Shown here: positions 1 through 5,951 of the stretch, one piece after another | Position numbering within the stretch: position 1 is the stretch's first letter | How the letters are laid out: each line of letters begins with the position of its first letter | Source: Dehalococcoidia bacterium | Lineage (GTDB): Bacteria; Chloroflexota; Dehalococcoidia; JACPQF01 | Assembly (NCBI GenBank): GCA_030650265.1 | Contig: JAUSEJ010000217.1 | Span: 1-6,688, forward strand | Reading direction: 5' to 3' | DNA length: 6,688 bases | Made by a program: the position numbers and the translations under genes | The notes under the pieces: model-generated | What the model was told of the DNA's origin: nothing | The model's database searches: none | The model's input: the letters and a program-made list of their open reading frames with translations, nothing else

Positions 1-2061
1 GATCTGTTCCACCATCTGCCAACCCTCCTCGCCGGTCGCCTTACTCAAGGAAGCTTTAGCTGAACCCCAGTCTAGTAGTAACTCGAAGGAAAATGTGACA
101 TCTGGTGGCCCGCACTGAACCTCGCCCGGTGCGAAGCGCGAGCAGTAGTTCACCACCTGGGCATCGGCCAGTCCGAAGTAGATGGCTACGGAGTAAAGAT
201 CGAGGCTCTCCCAGCTTTCGAGGCGGAGAAACAACTCGGCTGGATTGAAGCCGTAGTAGAGCCGCTTGATGATGGTTCTGGTGCGCTGCATTGCTCCCGT
301 GGACGTCTCGGGCTCGACATAGCCGCCGGCAGCCCACTCAGACGAGGCCACGTCGGCGCCGGCCAGGCGAGGCGAGATGTAGCCGCTGATAACCCTTGAG
401 GTCAACTTCTGGGCTGTGCCCAAAATCGGCTGTTGGAGCCAAAGTGGAACCGGCAGACCCATGATGCGGTAGACATTGCTGAGATGGCCCCGAAACTCCT
501 GATCGAAGAGGTGGTCCTGGCCCGAATCATTTTGCGAATAGTACCACCAGAACCAATCGCTACCCTCGGCTATGTAGATCTCTCGCCAGGCCTTTTCCAG
601 TGTACCGTCGTCAGCCAGTGGGTTCTCGTTCTGCCAGGCGATAAGGCGGTCGCGGGAGCGGGAAAGGTAGTCCCAGGCTTTGTTCTGCTCTGGCTCGCCG
701 ATCCAGGTCTCAAGGCTGTGGTTAATCCAGCTTCCCGTGAATAGGTTATCGATGTTCTCCGTGGGCGGAAACTGGTCGAGATAGTCGCTTACTGTCGTAG
801 TGCAGATCTGATCGTCATTCGAGAGAAGTTCGTACAGCTTGCGCAGGAAGACATCGCCGTTGTGTTCATAGCCCTCCCAACAATTCTCACCGTCCAGGAT
901 GATCGAGACCAGGTAGGGATGGTCGGGGTCGTTGAGGTTCTCCCGAATCTTGTGAAGCCGTTGCATCAGGTCGAACGCTCCATCAGGTCCGGCAAATTGT
1001 CTATAAACGAAACCGATCCGGTCGGAGAGCACGCGGTCCCGGAACACCATGGCGATGGGAGCCTGTCCCTTTGACTCATCGGTACGCAGGCAGTATGGCC
1101 GGTAGAGAAACCAGGGATTGGTCAGGTGACCGTACCCGTCACGCTGTGCCACGGTGTTAACGCTTAGGGAGAGTATGGCTTCATCGGAGGCCAGCCACTG
1201 GACCGTGTTGCGCTCGGCGAGAAGCGATACTAGCCGGTGACTGACCGCCCCTTCGGAGGGCCAAAGCCCGCGCGGCCTCTTGCCGAAGTATTTCTGGTGA
1301 GCCTCCAAGGCCAGTCGCAACTGCTCGGCCCCGTCCTCCGCATGGCTAAAACGCATCTCAGGTAGTGGCAGACCGGGGCTTGCCACGCGGCAGGAGGCCG
1401 TGTCAATAAGAAGGGGCAAGATAGGATGATAGTAGGGGCTGGTCGTGATCTCGATTTGACCAGCGGCTTCAAGTTGACGATAGAGAGGGAGGGTTTTGGC
1501 CATGATCTCCCTCTGCTTGGCCACTAGTAGCTGGACGTCTTCGAGCGTAAAACGACTTTGCTTCTTGACAAGATACTGGAGATCGGGATCTCGCTCGATC
1601 CAATTGGGATCGATCCAGACCAGATTGAACCATACTTGAAGGTCCCGCCAGAACTCCACCGAGAATAGTCGCCAATCGCCTCCGGCTGCCTGTCTGAGTT
1701 GGAGAAGCTGCCAGTACCGTGGATATTTCCGGATAATCCGATCCCAGTCAATGCTAAAGAAGAATCCGAGGATGAATTCCTTGTCCTCATCGGATAGGCT
1801 TTCGGCGGGCTTCTCCGTGAGCTGAAGACACCGGTCCACGGCATCATTATCGAGGTAATCGACAAGCTGCTCGGCCAGGCTGGGAACGATATTAAATGTC
1901 TGGCGAATCTTCGGGAAGTCTAAGAGGATCTCCGCCATGTGAAGATAATCTTTGGTAGCATGAAGCCTGACCCAGGGCAGTTTGTGCTCCCCCGTGAAGG
2001 AGTTCTGGTAGTATGGCTGGTGCATGTGCCAGACGAAAGCAACGTAAAGTGGATAGGTCAT
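1..2061 (-). CDS. Glycoside hydrolase family 57 protein (alpha-glucan-active), C-terminus cut by the window edge
   Basis: The frame is open for 687 codons from the ATG at 2061 to the left edge, with no stop seen, so the end of the gene is missing. The N-terminus YVAFVWHMHQPYY (residues 6-18) is GH57 motif 1, the first strand of the catalytic (beta/alpha)7 barrel. GLWPSEG (265-271) carries the probable nucleophile Glu270, and ILDGENCWE (388-396) carries the probable acid/base Asp390. Trp-rich segments follow at SWINHSLETWIGEP (444-457) and EGSDWFWWYY (about 506-515), both usual in this branch. GH57 enzymes are retaining hydrolases or transglycosylases acting on alpha-glucans (amylase, amylopullulanase, branching enzyme). 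The exact substrate cannot be read here. No signal peptide is seen, so the protein is probably cytoplasmic. It starts 14 nt after the lysS stop with only a weak ribosome site, suggesting cotranscription. The start is fixed because motif 1 normally lies within the first 15 or so residues. Confidence 0.9.
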   Translation of the reverse strand, partial: MTYPLYVAFVWHMHQPYYQNSFTGEHKLPWVRLHATKDYLHMAEILLDFPKIRQTFNIVPSLAEQLVDYLDNDAVDRCLQLTEKPAESLSDEDKEFILGFFFSIDWDRIIRKYPRYWQLLQLRQAAGGDWRLFSVEFWRDLQVWFNLVWIDPNWIERDPDLQYLVKKQSRFTLEDVQLLVAKQREIMAKTLPLYRQLEAAGQIEITTSPYYHPILPLLIDTASCRVASPGLPLPEMRFSHAEDGAEQLRLALEAHQKYFGKRPRGLWPSEGAVSHRLVSLLAERNTVQWLASDEAILSLSVNTVAQRDGYGHLTNPWFLYRPYCLRTDESKGQAPIAMVFRDRVLSDRIGFVYRQFAGPDGAFDLMQRLHKIRENLNDPDHPYLVSIILDGENCWEGYEHNGDVFLRKLYELLSNDDQICTTTVSDYLDQFPPTENIDNLFTGSWINHSLETWIGEPEQNKAWDYLSRSRDRLIAWQNENPLADDGTLEKAWREIYIAEGSDWFWWYYSQNDSGQDHLFDQEFRGHLSNVYRIMGLPVPLWLQQPILGTAQKLTSRVISGYISPRLAGADVASSEWAAGGYVEPETSTGAMQRTRTIIKRLYYGFNPAELFLRLESWESLDLYSVAIYFGLADAQVVNYCSRFAPGEVQCGPPDVTFSFELLLDWGSAKASLSKATGEEGWQMVEQI

Positions 2062-2075
2062 TGGGGAGCCTACGC

Positions 2076-3569
2076 CTACTCTTTCGTGCGTAACTGTGGG
2101 AAGAGAATGACCTCGCGAATCGATTGCTGGCCGGTGAGAATCATCACTAGCCGGTCGATTCCTATGCCCAGGCCACCGGTCGGGGGCATACCATGCTCAA
2201 GCGCGACGAGAAAGTCCTCATCAACCAATTCCGTTTCTTCATCTCCGGACTCTTGTTGAGCCAGTTGCCCGACAAAGCGTTCACGCTGGTCGATGGGATC
2301 GTTCAGTTCAGTGTAGGCGTTGCCGACTTCCATGCCGCCGATGAAGGGTTCGAACCTCTCCACCAGGGTCGGGTCATCGGGCTTCTTCTTGGCTAGCGGG
2401 GACAGCTCTATAGGATAATCGAGGACGAAGGTTGGTTGAATGAGATTGGGTTCGACGAATTGTGAAAGAAGCTCATCGATCAGTTTGCCGCGTCCGAGAG
2501 CAGGGTCCACGGTCATACCCATAGATTCCATCTTGTCCCGCAAAGACGACACATCGGCGTACGCGGTGAAGTCTACGCCGCCGTATTTGATGATGGCATC
2601 CCGTATAGTTAATCTTCGCCAAGGCGGTGTCAAATCAATATCCTGTCCGCCAAACGAGACGATCATCGTACCCTTAACCTCTTGCGCTACGGTCGATACT
2701 ATCTCCTCGACCATCTGCATCACGTCGTTGTAATCGGCGTAGGCCTCGTAGCTCTCCATCAGGGTGTATTCGGGATTGTGTTTGGTCGAAATGCCTTCGT
2801 TGCGGAAAACCCGGCCGATCTCGTACACTTTCTCGAACCCGCCAATGATGAGCCGTTTGAGATGGAGTTCCGTGGCAACGCGGAGGAAACGGGTCTGGTC
2901 GAGGGCGTTGTGATAGGTGATAAAGGGTTTGGCGGCAGCGCCACCGGCCATGTCGTGCAGAATTGGTGTTTCCACCTCGATGAAGCCCCGGTTCTCCATC
3001 AAACGACGGATCGAGGCAATGGCTTTGCTTCTCGTCAGAAAAATATCGCGCACTTCCGGGTTGGAAATCAGGTCGAGATATCGCTGGCGATACCGCTTCT
3101 CAACGTCGACCAATCCATGCCACTTCTCCGGCAGGGGATGCAGCGACTTGGACAACATCCGGAAATCGTGCACTTCCAGGGTGATCTCGCCGGCCCGCGT
3201 GCGAAACAGTTTTCCCTTCACGCCGATAAAGTCACCCAGATCGAAAAGTTTGAAGTCCTCGTAGAGCTCTTCACCGAGAACATCCTTGCGAAGGAATATC
3301 TGAATCTTGCCTTCACCGTCAAGAATGTGCGCAAAGCTGACCTTGCCCATGCCCCGACTGCTCACGATTCGGCCAGCAAGGGTAACGTCTTCGCCTGCTT
3401 CGGGCGAGGCAGCGGTGGCGCCGGCTGATTCCTGCTCGGTGAAAAGCGCTATCGCCCTGTCAGAAGTCAGCGCACGGTGAAATCGGGGAGGATACGGATC
3501 GATTCCCCGCTGGCGTAGCTTGGCCAGCTTGTTAAGACGATGTTGAGTTAGATCGTCAACTTGCTGCAT
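2076..3569 (-). CDS. lysS: Lysyl-tRNA synthetase, class II
   Basis: This enzyme charges tRNA-Lys with lysine using ATP, in the cytoplasm. The protein has 497 residues, the usual size for bacterial LysRS. The N-terminal OB-fold that binds the anticodon covers about residues 60-145, and RYRQRYLDL (159-167) is the conserved linker into the catalytic domain. Class II motif 1 is around GFIEVETPIL (195-204). Motif 2 is FRNEGISTKHNPEYTLME (255-272), and motif 3 is GGLGIGIDRLVMILTG (465-480) with the ATP-binding Arg473. GGMEVGNAYTELNDP (411-425) is the lysine-pocket signature of the family. The gene follows greA directly: its ATG is 2 nt past the greA stop and has no clear Shine-Dalgarno, so translation is probably coupled to greA. 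All key motifs are intact and the gene looks functional. Confidence 0.97.
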   Translation of the reverse strand: MQQVDDLTQHRLNKLAKLRQRGIDPYPPRFHRALTSDRAIALFTEQESAGATAASPEAGEDVTLAGRIVSSRGMGKVSFAHILDGEGKIQIFLRKDVLGEELYEDFKLFDLGDFIGVKGKLFRTRAGEITLEVHDFRMLSKSLHPLPEKWHGLVDVEKRYRQRYLDLISNPEVRDIFLTRSKAIASIRRLMENRGFIEVETPILHDMAGGAAAKPFITYHNALDQTRFLRVATELHLKRLIIGGFEKVYEIGRVFRNEGISTKHNPEYTLMESYEAYADYNDVMQMVEEIVSTVAQEVKGTMIVSFGGQDIDLTPPWRRLTIRDAIIKYGGVDFTAYADVSSLRDKMESMGMTVDPALGRGKLIDELLSQFVEPNLIQPTFVLDYPIELSPLAKKKPDDPTLVERFEPFIGGMEVGNAYTELNDPIDQRERFVGQLAQQESGDEETELVDEDFLVALEHGMPPTGGLGIGIDRLVMILTGQQSIREVILFPQLRTKE

Positions 3570-3571
3570 AT

Positions 3572-4042
3572 CTATTTGATGCCGATAATCTTATAGCGGA
3601 GGACGCCGGCCGGTACAAGAACCTGTACTTCGTCGCCCGAACGTTTGCCCAACAGCGCCTGACCGACCGGTGATTCGTTGGAGATCTTGCCATTGCGCGG
3701 GCTTGCCTCGGCGCTACCGACGATAACGTACTCCTCTTCCTCACCTTCGCCGGATGCAACCTTGACCTTGGAACCGATTCTGACGTAGCCGGAAGGGCTA
3801 GTTTCTTCCCTGATGATCGAGACATTCTTGAGCATCTGCTCCAGTTTAAGGATGCGACCCTCCACAAAAGCCTGTTCATTCTTGGCATCGTCATATTCGG
3901 CGTTGTCGACAGTCGTCCCGAGTTCCTTGGCCTGATGGATGCGATCGGCGACTATCGGCCTCTTAATTGTGCGCAAAACATCGAGCTCGGCTTGCAGCTT
4001 ATGAAGACCTTCTGGTGTTAGAAACGATTGCTTGTCCGGCAT
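3572..4042 (-). CDS. greA: Transcription elongation factor GreA, with altered catalytic tip
   Basis: GreA enters the secondary channel of RNA polymerase and stimulates cleavage of backtracked RNA. The protein has 156 residues, close to the usual 158. An N-terminal antiparallel coiled coil covers about residues 10-78, with the family signature NAEYDDAKNEQAFVEGRI (47-64). An FKBP-like C-terminal domain covers about 84-156, with ESPVGQALLG and a Tyr-Lys-Ile-Ile ending. The tip of the coiled coil normally reads G-D-x-x-E-N-A-E-Y, with Asp and Glu helping to hold the catalytic Mg2+ (Asp41 and Glu44 in E. coli). Here it reads G42-T-T-V-D-N-A-E-Y, so Asp is replaced by Thr43 and Glu by Asp46. Cleavage activity may be weakened or altered; that is inference. 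The ATG at 4042 is well supported by an AGGAGG site 7 nt upstream. It is the first gene of a greA-lysS-GH57 unit. Confidence 0.95.
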   Translation of the reverse strand: MPDKQSFLTPEGLHKLQAELDVLRTIKRPIVADRIHQAKELGTTVDNAEYDDAKNEQAFVEGRILKLEQMLKNVSIIREETSPSGYVRIGSKVKVASGEGEEEEYVIVGSAEASPRNGKISNESPVGQALLGKRSGDEVQVLVPAGVLRYKIIGIK

Positions 4043-4049
4043 CCCGACC

Positions 4050-4055
4050 CCTCCT
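4050..4055 (-). promoter_or_regulatory. Ribosome binding site of greA
   Basis: A perfect AGGAGG on the minus strand ends 7 nt before the greA ATG. It settles the start at 4042. Neither downstream gene in the unit has a comparable site. Confidence 0.85.
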
Positions 4056-4087
4056 CGCAGGAATACTTTCCCATCCCGCTGAACGGT

Positions 4088-4119
4088 AAAAAGGACTGAG
4101 AGTCGACTAACCCTCAGTC
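4088..4119 (-). terminator. Terminator-like hairpin in the greA leader (possible attenuator)
   Basis: Read leftward, an 11-bp stem (arms 4109-4119 and 4094-4104, with two G-U pairs) closes an AGTC tetraloop. It is followed by C and then TTTTT (4088-4092). This is the layout of an intrinsic terminator. It lies downstream of the greA promoter and upstream of the greA ribosome site, so it would stop transcripts inside the leader unless they read through. The E. coli greA leader also terminates early, giving the GraL small RNAs, so there is a precedent. No competing antiterminator fold was identified. An alternative is that the hairpin is a remnant terminator of a lost upstream gene. Confidence 0.6.
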
Positions 4120-4143
4120 TGCACTGGTTTTAACTTGACGCCA

Positions 4144-4172
4144 ATTATATAGCATACTCTATCGATTGTAAA
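4144..4172 (-). promoter_or_regulatory. Sigma70-type promoter for greA-lysS-GH57
   Basis: On the minus strand, TTTACA (4172-4167; one mismatch to TTGACA) is followed after exactly 17 nt by a perfect TATAAT (4149-4144). Transcription would begin near 4137, leaving a leader of about 95 nt before greA. The -35 box lies about 10 bp from the left end of the insertion sequence, so any upstream activating sequence is now IS DNA. Confidence 0.8.
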
Positions 4173-4181
4173 GCGCCCGAA

Positions 4182-4239
4182 TTGAATCATAATAACTGTT
4201 ACCGAAAGGTGTATCGTTGCATCAGAACTACTGTTACCG
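4182..4239 (+). repeat. Left end of the IS: two tandem transposase-binding-like boxes
   Basis: Boxes at 4182-4204 and 4217-4239 share the form TTRMATCA, a 6-nt spacer, then CTGTTACCG, with a 35-bp period. They match the two boxes at the right end in inverted orientation. The shared word TATCGTT also lies between the boxes at both ends. Two ordered sites per end suggest assembly of several transposase molecules (inference). Confidence 0.85.
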
Positions 4240-4251
4240 GAGGCGACTGGG

Positions 4252-5439
4252 GTGGGGACGATGTCGAGAAGCAGCGTGCACGAATATGCGTCGGCAATCA
4301 GGTTGCGATACCAAAAAGCCGATCGAGCGAAGCGGAAGAAGATTCTTGATGAATTCGTTATTACGACTGGTTATCACCGGAAATCAGCCGTACGGCTCCT
4401 GGGAACAATTCCAAAGGCGGGAGATAAGCGGAATGGTGGTCAGAGACGAGGTCGTCCTTGCCTTTATGAGCCGTCAGTGGTATCGGCCTTGAGGGTAGTC
4501 TGGGAGAGCGCCGATTGGATTTGTTCACAGAGATTACGGCCGTTCATGCCTCAGCTGATCGAGGCCTTGCAGCGCCATGGTGAGTTGGTAATAGATCCCG
4601 GCGTTGAAATGCAGTTGAAGGCCATGAGCAGTTCGACCATGGACCGTATGATGCGTCCTCATCGAAGATCACAAGTTAGGCGCGGGTTGAGCACGACTAA
4701 ACCGGGAACGCTGTTAAAGGAGTCGATACCAGTGCGTACCTTTGCCGACTGGAACGAGCAGAAGGTAGGCTTTTTGGAAATAGACCTTGTGGCCCATTGT
4801 GGCGAGAGTACGCGAGACTTCTACCTGAACACCCTAAACGCCACCGACGTTATGACTGGCTGGACCGAGAGCATGGGGGTGTGGGGCAAAGGCCAAGCTA
4901 GGGTTGGTGGCGCAATCGATGCCATCAAGAGGAGACTGCCATTCCCCATGCTGGGCTTGGATTCCGATAATGGCGGTGAATTCATCAACCATGGGCTGTA
5001 CAAGTACTGCGAACAGCACAAGATCACCTTTACTCGTTCGCGACCATACAAGAAGAACGACCAATCTTACGTGGAGCAGAAGAACTGGACAACTGTTAGA
5101 CGTATTGTGGGTTATGACCGCTATAGTTCCAAAGCGGCCTTAGCCCAACTGAACGAACTGTACGGAGTCTTACGGCTCTATGTGAACTTCTTCCAACCGG
5201 TCTTGAAACTGGTGAGCAAGGAACGCCAGGGGGCAAAGGTTTCCAAGCACTACGACGTGGCACGAACGCCCTATGAGCGATTATGCAGACTGGACGTAAT
5301 CGACGACGGTCAGAAGAAAACGATGGACAAACTCTATGAGAGCCTCAACCCTATGAAGCTGCGCAAAGAGATCGACGAAGCACTGGAAAAACTCTGGAAA
5401 CTGAACGAGAGGAAGAATGCCGAGAAGGAGTCAGCCTGA
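4252..5439 (+). CDS. Integrase-core (rve) DD35E transposase
   Basis: This 395-residue enzyme would cut and join the ends of the element. An N-terminal helix-turn-helix region is seen around ILDEFVITTGYHRKSAVRLL (31-50), followed by a basic linker (about 57-70). The RNase-H-fold catalytic core carries Asp178 in FLEIDLVAHCG, Asp239 in LDSDNGGEF and Glu275 in SYVEQKNW. Exactly 35 residues separate the last two, the DD35E spacing of retroviral-type integrases. A basic, helical C-terminus follows (about 355-395). The reading frame is intact, so the gene may be active. The GTG at 4252 lies 8 nt after GGAGG (4239-4243); an ATG at 4261 is the alternative start, with a G-rich stretch before it. It is transcribed away from greA, and no clear promoter was found. 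Confidence 0.92.
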   Translation: MGTMSRSSVHEYASAIRLRYQKADRAKRKKILDEFVITTGYHRKSAVRLLGTIPKAGDKRNGGQRRGRPCLYEPSVVSALRVVWESADWICSQRLRPFMPQLIEALQRHGELVIDPGVEMQLKAMSSSTMDRMMRPHRRSQVRRGLSTTKPGTLLKESIPVRTFADWNEQKVGFLEIDLVAHCGESTRDFYLNTLNATDVMTGWTESMGVWGKGQARVGGAIDAIKRRLPFPMLGLDSDNGGEFINHGLYKYCEQHKITFTRSRPYKKNDQSYVEQKNWTTVRRIVGYDRYSSKAALAQLNELYGVLRLYVNFFQPVLKLVSKERQGAKVSKHYDVARTPYERLCRLDVIDDGQKKTMDKLYESLNPMKLRKEIDEALEKLWKLNERKNAEKESA

Positions 5440-5458
5440 CAATCAAGCAAGAGACCTG

Positions 5459-5505
5459 CCTGTGGATAAGTGGACAGCCTTACAGCCTGCCCACTTGTCC
5501 ACAGG
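5459..5505. repeat. Long hairpin after the transposase, with DnaA-box-like arms
   Basis: Arms 5459-5473 and 5491-5505 form a 15-bp stem with a single G-U pair and a 17-nt loop. The left arm contains TGTGGATAA (5461-5469), the exact complement of the DnaA box TTATCCACA. The right arm contains TTGTCCACA (5495-5503), one base off. No T-run follows on either strand, so it is not a typical intrinsic terminator. It could stabilise the transposase mRNA end, block read-in, or bind a protein. Confidence 0.7.
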
Positions 5506-5526
5506 CTCTACGACAACTACGACGGC

Positions 5527-5585
5527 CGGTAACAGTGACTTATGATTTAACGATACCTCTTCGGTAACAGTGAATATTGATTTAA
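5527..5585 (-). repeat. Right end of the IS: two tandem transposase-binding-like boxes
   Basis: Read leftward, boxes at 5585-5562 and 5550-5527 have the form TTAAATCA, a 7-nt spacer, then CTGTTACCG, with a 35-bp period. They mirror the left end, but the spacer is one base longer (7 against 6) in both copies. Confidence 0.85.
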
Positions 5586-5677
5586 CACGGGAGGTGTGGG
5601 GAGATTCGTGTTAGGCTACAAATGCGCACGACTTTTCGGAGTGGGGAGGGGGCCTGACTATTTGCCTCAAGAACCAG

Positions 5678-5703
5678 CAAATCCGCTCGGTTTAGCGGAT
5701 TTG
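5678..5703. repeat. Perfect 10-bp hairpin in the gap between the IS and the tRNA fragment
   Basis: CAAATCCGCT (5678-5687) and its exact complement (5694-5703) enclose a 6-nt loop. It lies about 20 bp beyond the 3' end of the tRNA fragment, where a tRNA terminator would be expected on the minus strand, but only a weak TTT follows. The rest of 5586-5721 is G-rich, without a supported gene. Confidence 0.55.
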
Positions 5704-5721
5704 TGGGAGAAGATCCATTGA

Positions 5722-5771
5722 TGGTAGCAGGGGCGAGACTTGAACTCGCGACCAAGGGCTTATGAGGCTCT
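5722..5771 (-). pseudogene. 3' half of a tRNA gene with CAU anticodon (elongator Met or Ile2 type)
   Basis: On the minus strand the fragment shows the anticodon loop CTCATAA (5766-5760, anticodon CAT at 5764-5762). It continues with the 3' anticodon stem GCCCT, the variable loop TGGTC and a perfect T-arm (GCGAG, TTCAAGT, CTCGC). It ends with the 3' acceptor strand CCCTGCT and an encoded ACCA (5725-5722). The upstream anticodon-stem bases AGAGC pair at only four of five positions. The 5' half is absent: neither a D-arm nor the expected AGCAGGG acceptor strand is found upstream. A gene cut at the anticodon stem is typical of the leftover copy at a tRNA-integrated element, so this may be an attachment site. 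The 39-41 stem bases GCC do not fit an initiator tRNA. Confidence 0.75.
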
Positions 5772-5908
5772 AGTCACGATCGAGGGTTTTGCGCTGACTA
5801 TCATGGTAAAAACGCTTGGTCAAACCCGCTGACACCCAGGTCATAAGTCCTTGTCTCAAGCAGAAAGAGTCGCGAGCAATGAAGAAATCTGCCTCTTTAG
5901 CGAAATGG
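5772..5908. other. Non-coding gap between the tRNA fragment and the secreted-protein terminator
   Basis: No supported gene was seen. It contains TCATAAGTCCTTG (5841-5853), an inverted 12-of-13 match to the anticodon region of the tRNA fragment, and GTCGCGAG (5869-5876), an inverted copy of 5745-5752. Confidence 0.4.
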
Positions 5909-5943
5909 AAAAGGGCCCGACCGGTCTCAGGACCGATCGAGCC
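5909..5943 (-). terminator. Intrinsic terminator of the secreted-protein gene
   Basis: Starting 8 nt after the stop codon, a 13-bp stem (arms 5931-5943 and 5914-5926, with two G-U pairs) closes a CTGA loop. It is followed by C and TTTT (5912-5909) on the minus strand. Its position and orientation fit termination of the gene at 5952-6688. Confidence 0.8.
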
Positions 5944-5951
5944 TTCAGTCG

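Larger units (their letters stand above)
4182..5585 (+). mobile_element. Insertion sequence with DD35E integrase-type transposase and doubled terminal boxes
   Basis: This element of about 1.4 kb carries one transposase gene bounded by inverted, internally duplicated ends. The boundaries given are the outer edges of the outermost recognisable boxes; the true tips may lie a few bases further out. No convincing target-site duplication is visible: the left flank reads GCGCCCGAA and the right flank CACGGGAGG. This suggests an old insertion, an unusual duplication length, or misjudged tips. The family was not assigned with certainty. The integrase-core transposase is of the type usually filed under ISNCY-like or rve transposases. 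Confidence 0.85.

Noticed and set aside
433..1865. Several open frames of 60-113 codons on both strands
   Set aside because: All overlap the continuous GH57 frame, which carries the conserved motifs; none has a ribosome site or recognisable domain.
2682..3428. A 248-codon plus-strand open frame
   Set aside because: It is antisense to lysS, whose motifs are unmistakable, and its translation shows no family features.
4135..4166. A plus-strand promoter (TTGACG) for the transposase
   Set aside because: No acceptable -10 box lies 16-18 nt downstream; the A/T-rich run belongs to the opposite-strand greA promoter.
4172..5595. Target-site duplication flanking the IS
   Set aside because: The flanks GCGCCCGAA and CACGGGAGG share no direct repeat, even when the tips are moved by a few bases.
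5583..5613. A 7-bp inverted repeat (TAACACG with CGTGTTA) at the right IS edge
   Set aside because: It is short, with a 17-nt loop and no partner at the left edge; it may be chance.
5722..5802. A complete tRNA gene
   Set aside because: The 31 bases before the anticodon loop give no D-arm, and the acceptor strand cannot pair with CCCTGCT, so only the 3' half is present.
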